From: Oribacterium sp. KHPX15
GTDB lineage: Bacteria; Bacillota; Clostridia; Lachnospirales; Lachnospiraceae
Length of the DNA stretch: 64,000 nt
Reading direction: 5' to 3'
Assembly: GCF_900107835.1 (NCBI RefSeq)
Contig: NZ_FNRG01000003.1
Span: forward strand, 62,001-126,000
The stretch's first letter is position 1; the number at the start of each line of letters is the position of its first letter. The notes under the pieces were generated by a model. That model did no database searches, had not been told where the DNA came from, and saw only the letters and a list, made by a program, of their open reading frames with translations. Positions 9,286-18,215 of this stretch are shown piece after piece. A program made the position numbers and the translations under genes.

Positions 9286-10026
9286 ATGAATTCTGTTTTT
9301 CTGGACAACGAAACAATATCTTTTCTTGCTGACATTTATGCAAGGAAAGAAATCGATAAAGAAACTATCTTGCGGAATAGTAAAAAGCTAGAAGAAATCT
9401 TCAAGACCGAGGGTGATGCCAATAACAATCAGGATGACAACGAATATGAATCATCTGTTAGTATGTCTCAGATATTGATAGAAACCTATATAAGGAGTTC
9501 TGTAAGGGTAGTAGTTGAGTTTCATAAAAAACACAAAATTGTAAAAAGAGGCTATTACTTTGATGATGATCTGATTGTCTTGCTAGAAGCGTATCGTGAT
9601 GGTGGGGAATTCTTATGGCTTCCGACTATAAAAAACCTGATGGGATCTCTGGCATATATGATTAGTGATCAGATTATAGAGTGCGGAAATGAGGAATTCA
9701 AAGGAAGTTTGAAGGTTCAGGTCAATGAAGGTAACTACATGGATTGCCTTATTAAAGGTGTCACTGAAGAGAGGTACCAGAATCTATTGAAAGAAGATCG
9801 CTCACAGGACGAGTATCTGTGGATCAGGGGTATTTCATCGATAAAAGGGGAGAACTGTTTTGCATATGTGATATTCAAAAACCATTGCGCATTTTATTTT
9901 TATCAGGATAATTCAGGATTCTGTTATGGCTGTGCAGACCGCTCCACGATTGTGAATATTATCGGAAAATGGATGTTGTTTCAGCATAGAGAGTTGATAG
10001 TACAAATGCAGGAGAAAGAGGTATGA
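9286..10026 (+). CDS. Unknown protein, possible secretion chaperone of the adjacent LXG-like toxin
   Basis: 246 residues from the ATG at 9286; GGAGG 8 nt before it decides this start over an in-frame TTG at 9223. No signal peptide or membrane helix. I recognise no family. It overlaps the toxin gene by 4 nt (ATGA), so translation is coupled. Size and position recall EspG-type chaperones of mycobacterial type VII systems and accessory proteins encoded before LXG toxins; this is inference from context. The 295 nt upstream (8991-9285) hold a TATAAT-like box near 9164 and a small TCCTG/CAGGA hairpin near 9116-9135. Confidence 0.6.
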   Translation: MNSVFLDNETISFLADIYARKEIDKETILRNSKKLEEIFKTEGDANNNQDDNEYESSVSMSQILIETYIRSSVRVVVEFHKKHKIVKRGYYFDDDLIVLLEAYRDGGEFLWLPTIKNLMGSLAYMISDQIIECGNEEFKGSLKVQVNEGNYMDCLIKGVTEERYQNLLKEDRSQDEYLWIRGISSIKGENCFAYVIFKNHCAFYFYQDNSGFCYGCADRSTIVNIIGKWMLFQHRELIVQMQEKEV

Positions 10027-10898
10027 GATTCAATATTCGACCAAATTTAGTAAATAATGCAGCAGCTGATATGAAAAATGTTGATAGGAACTTAAGGAAT
10101 GTACAGATGGAAATAAGTAATATAAGTCGTCAGATAAATAATGTTTCTGACTCTTATCTTTATATCTCAAAGGTTCTTGAAAAAAAAGCTGACAGTCTGG
10201 AAACATTGATCTCGAAATTGTCAACCATGGAGGATGGCATTGAAAAGGCTGTAGAGTTATATCTCAGCTGCGAAAAGAAGCTAATGGGTGATCTACCGAA
10301 TGCTCTTAAGGCAGAAGAGAATTCTACTAAAAAAAATTCTTTTTTTGAGAATCTTCAAGATTGGTTTCAGACTGGCATATGGGGTAATCGTGAGAAAGCA
10401 GATCGCGTTCGCAGGGATAAAGCCATGGCAAAAGAGCTGAAAACCATGATAAAGTCAGATCGTTATTCCCAAAAAAACTGGAAAAAAGCATCTGTTGAAG
10501 AAAGAAAACAGATACTGAGGGATTTATTTAATGAAATGCAGGCAATCTATGGAGTTTCCCTCAGTCTGTTAACAATCGAACCTATACCTTCAGATCCAGG
10601 ATATACTACTAATGGATATTATAGCGATTTCTATAGAGGCGTGTGGATCAATGAGGATTTGTTATCCGATCCGTCACATTATAATAAGATTATGAATACT
10701 ATGGTGCATGAAATGAGACATGCATATCAACATGAAGTGGTACGTAATCCCAAGAATTTTATGGTTGATGAAGAGACCGTTAAGGAATGGAGTGATAATT
10801 TTGAGAATTATAAGACCACAGCTAAAGACGGGTATAGTGCATATCGTGATCAGCCTATAGAAAAGGATGCAAGGCAGTTTGCGTCATGGGTGATATGA
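10023..10898 (+). CDS. LXG-like secreted effector with C-terminal HEMRH metallopeptidase domain
   Basis: 291 residues. The first ~105 form a helical, signal-less domain like the N-termini of the 1616-residue RHS protein and the standalone protein at 34457. Such domains target LXG toxins to type VII secretion. Residues ~130-291 contain TMVHEMRHAYQHE with HExxH at His229 and, ~50 residues on, IEKDARQF, a typical downstream Glu/Asp of polymorphic-toxin metallopeptidases. The ATG overlaps the upstream stop (ATGA) and the stop overlaps the next start, so the three genes are translationally coupled. Substrate unknown. The peptidase is well supported by motif; the export route is inference. Confidence 0.75.
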   Translation: MRFNIRPNLVNNAAADMKNVDRNLRNVQMEISNISRQINNVSDSYLYISKVLEKKADSLETLISKLSTMEDGIEKAVELYLSCEKKLMGDLPNALKAEENSTKKNSFFENLQDWFQTGIWGNREKADRVRRDKAMAKELKTMIKSDRYSQKNWKKASVEERKQILRDLFNEMQAIYGVSLSLLTIEPIPSDPGYTTNGYYSDFYRGVWINEDLLSDPSHYNKIMNTMVHEMRHAYQHEVVRNPKNFMVDEETVKEWSDNFENYKTTAKDGYSAYRDQPIEKDARQFASWVI

Positions 10899-11323
10899 TG
10901 AAGAAAATAATAATTATAGGGGTGATGTTACTTATGGGAATCGGAAGTATTATTGGGATATTATCAACAAAAAAGGCACATATGCCGGTTGAACCTGTAG
11001 AGATTGTAGAAAATAACGTAAACCATGAAGAACATTCAACAGAGGAATTAAAGGAAACAGGAATAGAGGGTGAATTCGCATTTTTACAAGAAATAGCCTC
11101 CTGTGATGAAACACAGGCAATTAAAATTGCAGCAATATTTGAGGATGTTACAGGTCATAAACTAGATAATGCGGAGGAGGTTTCTGTAAATAAGCAGTAT
11201 TTGTTGTTAAAAGTAAAAACTGCGGATAAAAATTATTACCTTACCATTGGGAAATCAAAGCTATTGCAAAAAATCAGTGAGGATTCTGAAACAGGAAAAG
11301 TCTTGTATCAGATTATTTTTTAA
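10895..11323 (+). CDS. Membrane-anchored putative immunity protein
   Basis: 142 residues from the ATG at 10895, which overlaps the toxin stop; in-frame ATGs at 10886 and 10898 are alternatives. One N-terminal membrane helix (IIIIGVMLLMGIGSIIGIL) is followed by an acidic linker and a ~90-residue domain outside. An external anchored domain directly after a secreted peptidase fits immunity. No recognised family. Confidence 0.6.
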   Translation: MMKKIIIIGVMLLMGIGSIIGILSTKKAHMPVEPVEIVENNVNHEEHSTEELKETGIEGEFAFLQEIASCDETQAIKIAAIFEDVTGHKLDNAEEVSVNKQYLLLKVKTADKNYYLTIGKSKLLQKISEDSETGKVLYQIIF

Positions 11324-11360
11324 AAATTTCATAGCAATAGTGTTACACTTAGTCGGTTTT

Positions 11361-11400
11361 TAACATAAATCATGTAACTGATGATACAATGACACATGTC
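11361..11400 (+). promoter_or_regulatory. Shared promoter-like motif upstream of the RHS gene
   Basis: This 40-nt block matches 17081-17120 at 31 of 40 positions without gaps. Both contain ACATAAAT, AACTGATGATA and a -10-like GATACAAT/GATAGAAT. It lies ~120 nt before the RHS start, the other ~180 nt before the phosphatase-kinase operon. No clear sigma-A -35 at 17-nt spacing. Confidence 0.45.
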
Positions 11401-11519
11401 TATCCATAAAGATGTGGGAAGGTTTAAACTAATATTATCGCGATTTATATAATGCTGTTTGCAAAGACTCTATTTTGCAATGTGCTAAGTTTGAGTAAAA
11501 ATATGCTGGAGGAAGAACT

Positions 11520-14500
11520 ATGTCCAATTTTCATGTTAAAAAGAGTGCGATGGATGCTGCCGGTGGTCAGATGGATAACGTATCAAGAAAGATCATCAGC
11601 CTCAAAAATCAAATTGAAGCCGTGGTGCGTAAAATGAATATGAAATCTTCTGGGTATGATAGAGTACGCAGGAATCTGAATGCAGCAGTGTCGGCTCTAA
11701 ATTCAAAGACTGAAAAAGTTAGATACCTTTCAAAAGCTCTGGAACAAATCACAAACGAATATGTGAATACGGAGAACCGTATAATAGGGAATAGCGAGGC
11801 GACCGGAACAACCATTGGGAAGATGTTGGAGAACATCCGAAATCAAATTGAAGATGTAAAAGGATCTTTGGGCATGGATTCTGCGGCTGTTTTTAGTAGT
11901 GACCCGGTCAATTTGGGCAACGGTAATTATGTCTATGAAAAGAACTTCTTTGACTATGACACGCCAATGCCGCTGACTTTTAGAATGTTCTATAACGCGT
12001 GTGGAAGCATAAATGGTTCTCTTGGCAAAGGCTGGCGTCATTCATTCGACAAGTTTATCGTTATTGAAAAAGATACCATAAGTTTTATTAATGAAGATGC
12101 CTCTGCACAGATTTTTAGAAATGGGGACGAAGGTTATCAGGCAGTTCACGGAGCGGTTGGCTCGCTTGAAAAAATTAAGGATGGATACAAATATACAAAT
12201 GACGAGCATGAATACTATTTCTTTTCCAATGAAGGAAAGCTCATAAGGGAAGAAACTATTGACGGCTGGTGCATTGATCTTTCATACGATGGAGATAAGG
12301 TGAAGCATGTTTCTTGCACTGATGGAATTGGAATTAGCTTTGCTTATGATGAGGACGGGCATCTTGTTGGATTGGAAGATAATACGAGCAGGAAGGTGAA
12401 ATTCCGCTATGTTGATGGTAATCTTACGGAATTGACCGACCCGAATGGTTACATCACTGCATATGAATATGATGAGAAAAACCGACTGACCCGCATTATT
12501 TCTCCGACGGGCGACTTGTCAGTACAGAACACTTATGATGATTTGGGCAGAACGCTTCAGCAAAGGTTTGCTGATGGAGGTACTGTCACATATCAATATG
12601 ACGATGCAAATCAAAGCATCGTTATGCGGCGCCAAAATGGTTCCGAGGTGGTATATTACCACGATACACTTTATCGAAATACGCGCACAGTCTATCCGGT
12701 TGGCGAGGAAAATATTGAGTACAATTCAGAAAACAAACGTGTTTCCTTTACTGATAGGCTGGGCCGAAAAAGCCGTTATGCTTATGATGCAGGTGGACGG
12801 CTTGAAGCTTTTACAAATCCGTCCGGCAGTCAGCTTACATTCGGATATAATCAGCGTGGACAGCTCAATGAAGTTGCGATGGACGGGGAAATACTCGGAA
12901 AAGCTGATTATGATGATAAAGGGCATCAAATCAGACATACTGATGCAAACGGAGCGGCAGTTGAATTTGAATATGATAAGTTGGGCCGTGTAATATCGGT
13001 TAAGCATGAGGATGACAGCGTTACTGCTCTTCAGTATGACGAGTCCGGAAATGTGATCAGCGTTAATGATCCTGTTACCGGAACAACGAAATATGAATAT
13101 GATAAGGCTAAACGCGTTATCTGTTCCATCGATGCATTGGGTCATGAGACACATTATGAGTACGACGCCATGGATCAGCTCACGAAAGTGACCAATGCAG
13201 AGGGAAAGAGCCGTGATTATGAGTATGATAGCCGTGGAAATCTTGTCAAAGTAAAAGATTTTAACGGCGGTGAGATTACCGTTCGCTACAACTCGATGAA
13301 TAAGCCCGTTGAGATCAAGGATGCAGACGGAAATGTCACAACATTTGAATACGACCTGATGTCGAACCTTGTTTCGAAAAAAGCAGCTGACGGAGGCGTT
13401 ACAGAGTATACATATGATACAGAAAGCAGAATGACTTCCATCAAGCATCCTATGGGAGGCATTGAAACAGCCGAGTACGACGCGGTAGGAAATCTTATCC
13501 GACGGGTCGACGCAAGCGGCGGGGAATTTGTTCTTGCTTACGATGAACTGGATAGGCCTGTTTCAGTAACAGATCCTGTTAAGGGCACCAGAACAGCGGT
13601 GTATGATAAGCTCGGAAATGTTACGGATATAAAATACGAGGATGGGACAAGCGAACACTTTACATTTGATTTGGAAGGAAATCGCCTGTCGCACACAAAC
13701 CAGACCGGTTACACACGCAATTTCAAATATAATTCACTTCGCATGATAACCGAAATTTCGGATTCTCAGGGAGTTATCGCAACATTCACATATGGAGCGG
13801 GCGGACAGCTGCTTGCTGAAAAGCATATGGATGGTGCTTCATTGGCATATCAATATGATATAGCTGGTAATGTTATCGATGTTGCTGATAGTATACGGGG
13901 TAAATGGAAATTCCAATACGATTCACTTAATCGTGTTGTCCGCGCTGAGCATGTTGGCAGTGGGGTAGAGAGCTACGAATACGATGCCATAGGAAATATT
14001 TGCGCAGTGATTGACGGAGAAGGAAATAAGACAACATATGAATACTCAAAGGCAGGTGCGCTCCTTAAGGTAACCGATCCTCTGGGAAATGAAACAGGCT
14101 ATCAATATGACCCCTGCTATCGACTTAAGGAGATTCTACAGCCTGAAAGTGGGCATTTTGATGCAGCCGCATTAAACGAATTCAATAAGGAGCAGCAGGT
14201 TCGCACAACGTCTTACCAATGGGATTTGGACGGAAATATGGTTGCGATGACGGATAGCGGTTCCGGCAGTATGGAGTTCTCTTATGACGGTTGCGGAAGA
14301 ATCATTTCCAGGAAGGATCAGGAGGGAAACAGCACATCATGCACATACAGGGCTGACGGCACAGAGGATGTGTTGAGATTTGCTGACGGACGAACAGTTC
14401 AATACGAATATGATGCTCTTAAGAGACTCGTTCAGATTGAGGACTGGCTTGGCATCACTAGAATAGAGCGGGATGCTGCAGGACGTATTGTTGAAGTAAC

Positions 14501-16370
14501 TGAACATGATGGAAAGCATACAACCTACGAATGGGATGAGAGAGGAAAGTGTATTCAGCTTGCCTATCCTGACGGCAGTAGTGTTAAGTATGGTTATGAT
14601 GCATTTGGACGGCTTGCCCACAGCAGAGTGGGGGATGCCCAAATTGCATATGATTACTTTGATAATGGCCAGCTTCGCAGTCGTTCTTTCAATGATGGAA
14701 CACATACAGATTATGAATATGACATAGCAGGAAGAGTGTCATCGCTTACCCACCACAGAGAAAGCGGGGAAATAGCAAGGTTTACATATGAGTATGATGC
14801 CTGCGAGCGGAAAAGCCGTATCGTCGAGAAGCTTACCGGAGGACCGGAATCAGATTACACATTCAAATATGATCCGAGAGGCAGTCTGGAAAGAGTTCTT
14901 CGCAATGGCTCTCTGATGCAGTCGTTTGAATACGATGTTTTCGGAAATCGCAGTAAAATGACAGCAAATGGTCAGGAGACGTTGTATTCATATGACAATC
15001 TCAATCGCTTGCAGTGTAGATCTACCAACGGCGAAAAGCACACATATACATATGACAGAAGAGGCAATCTCACCGGTGAATCAGTCAATGGCGTCAAAAA
15101 GCTCACAATGCACTTTGATGCGCTCAATCGCCTGACAAGAGCGGCATCAGAAGCCGGGGAGGCGGAGTATCAGTATAATGGCATGGCAATGCTTTCAAAA
15201 GTGTCATGTGTGATGGGTGGAGCGAACAAAGAGACTCGGTATCTATTTGACTATGCGGATACACAGAATCGTCTTCTTGCTTCATCGTGTGATGACAAGT
15301 GGGAAGATTATGTTTGGGACACTCAGTTGGTTGCTGCTAAGAACGCAGATGTACAGACAATTCTGCTCATGGATGAGAGAATGTCTAACCGTGCTGCATT
15401 GGATGGGGCTGCGACAAGAGTATTTGCATATGACGCCTTCGGCGGATTTGGGGATGACCCTGCACCTCGAAGTGGATTTGGTTTTTCCGGTTATCGATAT
15501 GACCCGATTACAGGGTATTATGATGCCGGATGGCGGCAATATGATCCGACAAACGGTCGATTCATAAGCCAAGACCCGATTGCAGGCGGACTTATGACGC
15601 CTATTACCTTGAATCCGTATCTATATTGTCTGTCTGACCCTGTTAATATCGTTGACCCGACCGGAATGATTGTTGCATGGCTTGCGGGAGGAATTGTTGG
15701 TGCAGTAGTAAACGTCGGGACTAAATTTGCCGGCGATGTTGTAAATTCGGTCAAGAATGGTAAGTGGACAGGAAGCTCTTGGGAGAGCTATGTCGGCGCG
15801 GCAGCCGGAGGTTTTGTCCAAGGAAGCGTATTTGTCGTTGCCGGGCCGGCAGCAGCAGGCGCCGCCGGAGCGGTAACAGAAACGCTTGTGACCAACGGAC
15901 TCAGTATGATAACCGGAAGAGAAGGATATCGTAAGGAAGACGGATACGGTATAGGAAGGCTTGCGGGTGATACCATTGTTTCCGGAGTAAAAGGCGCAGC
16001 TGCAGGCTTTACGTGGGGCGCAGCTGCCAAGTATCTCAAGATACCGGGTATAACCTCAGGACGTGGGAGCATGGTTGCAGTTTGGAAGCAGGTCATGACA
16101 AAAGCACAAAGAGGTATCATTGCAAATGTGACAATGAAAACACTTGGTAAGGGTCTTCTCAGTTACGGCGTTGTCAAAACAGCTGACACCATTATCAGCA
16201 AGGGGATCAGTACAGTAAAAGAGGAAGCAAAGAAGTTTGTTAAGAACAAAGCTATCGATTTAATTAAGTATATCTCAAATAAGGATACTGCAGGCGTAAA
16301 CGGCATTGCACCGACAAGCCTGTGCGGAGTACTCGGCGGCGCAAAGGCTGCAACTTGTGCGACTGCTTAA
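11520..16370 (+). CDS. Giant LXG-like/RHS fusion protein with pre-toxin C-terminus
   Basis: 1616 residues. Residues ~1-100 are a signal-less helical domain like the LXG-type N-terminus of the adjacent effector. Then comes a DUF6531-like junction (DPVNLGNGNYVYEK, WRHSFDKF) near 125-185, followed by long YD repeats and the RHS core ending in NPYLYCLSDPVNIVDPTG near 1381. The last ~235 residues are Gly/Ala-rich with hydrophobic segments (VAWLAGGIVGAVV), then TSGRGSMVAVWKQVMTKAQR, typical of the pre-toxin part before a nuclease in RHS proteins. No catalytic motif is visible at the end, so the toxin is unknown or lost. A GGAGG site precedes the ATG. Type VII export is inference. Confidence 0.85.
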   Translation: MSNFHVKKSAMDAAGGQMDNVSRKIISLKNQIEAVVRKMNMKSSGYDRVRRNLNAAVSALNSKTEKVRYLSKALEQITNEYVNTENRIIGNSEATGTTIGKMLENIRNQIEDVKGSLGMDSAAVFSSDPVNLGNGNYVYEKNFFDYDTPMPLTFRMFYNACGSINGSLGKGWRHSFDKFIVIEKDTISFINEDASAQIFRNGDEGYQAVHGAVGSLEKIKDGYKYTNDEHEYYFFSNEGKLIREETIDGWCIDLSYDGDKVKHVSCTDGIGISFAYDEDGHLVGLEDNTSRKVKFRYVDGNLTELTDPNGYITAYEYDEKNRLTRIISPTGDLSVQNTYDDLGRTLQQRFADGGTVTYQYDDANQSIVMRRQNGSEVVYYHDTLYRNTRTVYPVGEENIEYNSENKRVSFTDRLGRKSRYAYDAGGRLEAFTNPSGSQLTFGYNQRGQLNEVAMDGEILGKADYDDKGHQIRHTDANGAAVEFEYDKLGRVISVKHEDDSVTALQYDESGNVISVNDPVTGTTKYEYDKAKRVICSIDALGHETHYEYDAMDQLTKVTNAEGKSRDYEYDSRGNLVKVKDFNGGEITVRYNSMNKPVEIKDADGNVTTFEYDLMSNLVSKKAADGGVTEYTYDTESRMTSIKHPMGGIETAEYDAVGNLIRRVDASGGEFVLAYDELDRPVSVTDPVKGTRTAVYDKLGNVTDIKYEDGTSEHFTFDLEGNRLSHTNQTGYTRNFKYNSLRMITEISDSQGVIATFTYGAGGQLLAEKHMDGASLAYQYDIAGNVIDVADSIRGKWKFQYDSLNRVVRAEHVGSGVESYEYDAIGNICAVIDGEGNKTTYEYSKAGALLKVTDPLGNETGYQYDPCYRLKEILQPESGHFDAAALNEFNKEQQVRTTSYQWDLDGNMVAMTDSGSGSMEFSYDGCGRIISRKDQEGNSTSCTYRADGTEDVLRFADGRTVQYEYDALKRLVQIEDWLGITRIERDAAGRIVEVTEHDGKHTTYEWDERGKCIQLAYPDGSSVKYGYDAFGRLAHSRVGDAQIAYDYFDNGQLRSRSFNDGTHTDYEYDIAGRVSSLTHHRESGEIARFTYEYDACERKSRIVEKLTGGPESDYTFKYDPRGSLERVLRNGSLMQSFEYDVFGNRSKMTANGQETLYSYDNLNRLQCRSTNGEKHTYTYDRRGNLTGESVNGVKKLTMHFDALNRLTRAASEAGEAEYQYNGMAMLSKVSCVMGGANKETRYLFDYADTQNRLLASSCDDKWEDYVWDTQLVAAKNADVQTILLMDERMSNRAALDGAATRVFAYDAFGGFGDDPAPRSGFGFSGYRYDPITGYYDAGWRQYDPTNGRFISQDPIAGGLMTPITLNPYLYCLSDPVNIVDPTGMIVAWLAGGIVGAVVNVGTKFAGDVVNSVKNGKWTGSSWESYVGAAAGGFVQGSVFVVAGPAAAGAAGAVTETLVTNGLSMITGREGYRKEDGYGIGRLAGDTIVSGVKGAAAGFTWGAAAKYLKIPGITSGRGSMVAVWKQVMTKAQRGIIANVTMKTLGKGLLSYGVVKTADTIISKGISTVKEEAKKFVKNKAIDLIKYISNKDTAGVNGIAPTSLCGVLGGAKAATCATA

Positions 16371-16451
16371 TCGGACAGATCAAAAACGGGAATGCAGGCA
16401 CTGATGTAATGTGCCTGCATTTCCAGCCTTTAGTAAATCAGGAGGGTTCTC

Positions 16452-16811
16452 ATGTTCTCAAAATTATTCTCAAAAAAAAGTAAGACCGTGGTATGTTCTT
16501 CTCGGCTCTTGTTTGACATCCTGGCTGACGACTTGAATGATGGTCTCTGTACAGATATTTTTTTTACCGTTGAAGGTCATAAGCACCGCTTCGGAGCTTG
16601 GGGCGATAATGGGGAAACGAAAAAGAATGTGATCTTTTACCTGGATAAAAGTGAATATGACAGCCTCGAGAATCTCAAAGCAGAAGGTACTATCAACGGG
16701 GCAAATTTCTACGACGCCAATATGTCTGTTATAGTTACGGAGTGTAATGGATGCTATCCTGAAAGCACACCGAGGCTGCTTGCGTTAATGACTCAAACTA
16801 CGCACCTTTAA
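16452..16811 (+). CDS. Small protein after the RHS gene, candidate immunity protein
   Basis: 119 residues, no signal peptide or membrane helix. An AGGAGGG ribosome site precedes the ATG, 81 nt after the RHS stop. It looks like a compact alpha/beta domain (DIFFTVEGHKHRFGAWGD, KKNVIFYLDKSEYDSL). No family recognised. Position right after the toxin-bearing end of an RHS protein is the usual place for cognate immunity. Confidence 0.55.
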   Translation: MFSKLFSKKSKTVVCSSRLLFDILADDLNDGLCTDIFFTVEGHKHRFGAWGDNGETKKNVIFYLDKSEYDSLENLKAEGTINGANFYDANMSVIVTECNGCYPESTPRLLALMTQTTHL

Positions 16812-16978
16812 ACATTGTGTGCTTGTTAAAAGCCGGTTAAGAAACAGGTCAACACTTGAATTCTTATCTACATGGGATTAGGTACTTTTACACTAAGTAT
16901 ATCGGAATGGGCAGCTTCAAATGTCACTTATAATGTCACTTTTGGAGAAGGCAGGGCGGACTGTTCGCTTACATGTAG

Positions 16979-17015
16979 CTCTATCTACTGCGAATAGCAG
17001 AGGTGGAGTTTTTTT
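16979..17015 (+). terminator. Rho-independent terminator of the RHS/immunity unit
   Basis: A stem of about 12 pairs with one bulge (CTCTATCTACTGC against GCAGAGGTGGAG), a 5-nt loop GAATA and seven T residues. Separates the RHS unit from the downstream operon. Confidence 0.75.
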
Positions 17016-17080
17016 CTTAAAGTGACAGCCCATTTTGTTTTATGTTATTTTATCAATATTTAATGTATTTTATCATTTTT

Positions 17081-17120
17081 TTACATAAATATTAAAACTG
17101 ATGATAGAATGATACATATA
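17081..17120 (+). promoter_or_regulatory. Shared promoter-like motif upstream of the phosphatase-kinase operon
   Basis: Second copy of the block at 11361-11400, with -10-like GATAGAAT at 17103-17110. Suggests that the RHS effector and the secretion/signalling operon share a promoter type or activator. Confidence 0.45.
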
Positions 17121-17213
17121 AAAGAAGTTGTACTTTTGAAGATTAATACTATACAAGAATGGATACATCGCAGAGAATCCTGGATGTACTCAGAAATACA
17201 GGGGGTGGAGAGT

Positions 17214-17249
17214 ATGGAAAATACTTATAAAGGAACCTACAGCTTTTAG
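17214..17249 (+). pseudogene. Possible remnant of a kinase gene (11-codon frame)
   Basis: The frame reads MENTYKGTYSF then stop, with GGGGGTGGAG upstream. The start resembles the MENSYYKG start of the kinase at 18216, and GTYSF matches its activation segment GTYSFMAPE (18819 onward), also at the DNA level (GGAACCTACAGCTTT). It may be an internally deleted kinase copy, or chance. Confidence 0.25.
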
Positions 17250-17296
17250 AAAAAATGTGACCAATAATGTATAGAAGAATATGAGTGGTGATTATT

Positions 17297-18061
17297 ATGG
17301 AATATAAAATATATCAACTTACATATGAAGGTAATGTTCTTCAAAACAACGAAGACAATTACTATTTAAACGGCCTGTACAAAACCGACACAGGCAGAAA
17401 CAGGGATGCAAATGACCTTGTTGCAAATGATCGTGCTTTACTTGGTGTCTTTGATGGAATGGGTGGCATTGAGAATGGCGAGATAGCATCATTTATTGCG
17501 GCCAAGGCCATGAAAGATTATCAGGAAGGCTTCACTGAAAAATACCAAGAATATGTTGAAGCTGCCAATCAAAAAATATGTGATGAAATATCCCATAGAG
17601 GTGAAGGAAGCATGGGATGTACATTTTGCTGCGCCGAGTTAGATGGTGACAAGATGAAATGCTTTAACATTGGCGACAGCAGGATATATCACTGGCATGA
17701 TAATGAACTTAAACAGATCAGTCAGGATCATACGGAGGCTGACAGACTGGTTTCTATCGGGGCCATGAGTAAAGAAGAGGCAAGAAACAGCAAGTATGGA
17801 CATGTTTTAACACAGCACTTAGGAATAGATCCTGAAGAAATGATGATAGAGCCATTTGCTTCGGATGATATATCTTTAAAAACCGGTGATTGTATACTTT
17901 TGTGCAGTGATGGACTTACGGACATGGTTTCGGACGAGCGGATTTCAGAACGTTTAATGGAAAACGTCACTGCAGAAGAAAAGATATGGAATCTTCTCAG
18001 AGATGCATTGGATTCCGGTGGCAAAGATAATATAACCATTATTTTGGCATTTTGTGAATAA
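17297..18061 (+). CDS. PP2C-family protein serine/threonine phosphatase
   Basis: 254 residues from the ATG at 17297; GAGTGGTG upstream supports it over GTG at 17285. The PP2C motifs are in order: NNEDNYY near 20, GVFDGMGG near 50-57, GDSRIYHW, LCSDGLTDMV and GGKDNITI near the end, giving the Asp residues that bind Mn/Mg. No membrane segment, so cytoplasmic. It is first in the long rightward operon, 154 nt before a receptor kinase, and should reverse phosphorylation by that kinase, as PrpC does for PrkC in Bacillus. A second PP2C gene lies at 38277. Confidence 0.92.
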   Translation: MEYKIYQLTYEGNVLQNNEDNYYLNGLYKTDTGRNRDANDLVANDRALLGVFDGMGGIENGEIASFIAAKAMKDYQEGFTEKYQEYVEAANQKICDEISHRGEGSMGCTFCCAELDGDKMKCFNIGDSRIYHWHDNELKQISQDHTEADRLVSIGAMSKEEARNSKYGHVLTQHLGIDPEEMMIEPFASDDISLKTGDCILLCSDGLTDMVSDERISERLMENVTAEEKIWNLLRDALDSGGKDNITIILAFCE

Positions 18062-18215
18062 AGGGTAGTTTCGGAGTGTCTGTGGATTGTTGAGAAATCC
18101 GGGAAACGTTGAAACAAAAATATTGTACACTAAGAGTATTTTCAGAGAATTTCCAGATTGATGTGAAAATTGGAAAAACTCTGAGATAAATATAAGGTTA
18201 TTATAGGGGAAGAGC

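Larger units (their letters stand above)
16812..17296. other. 485-nt intergenic region before the phosphatase-kinase operon
   Basis: Holds a terminator (16979-17015), the shared promoter-like block (17081-17120), two direct copies of ATGTCACTT (16921 and 16934) with an inverted AAGTGACA near 17018, and a short possible kinase-gene scar (17214-17249). No complete gene is supported. Confidence 0.6.

Noticed and set aside
12726-13448. Leftward 240-codon frame inside the RHS gene
   Set aside because: Antisense to strong YD-repeat coding; no start signal.
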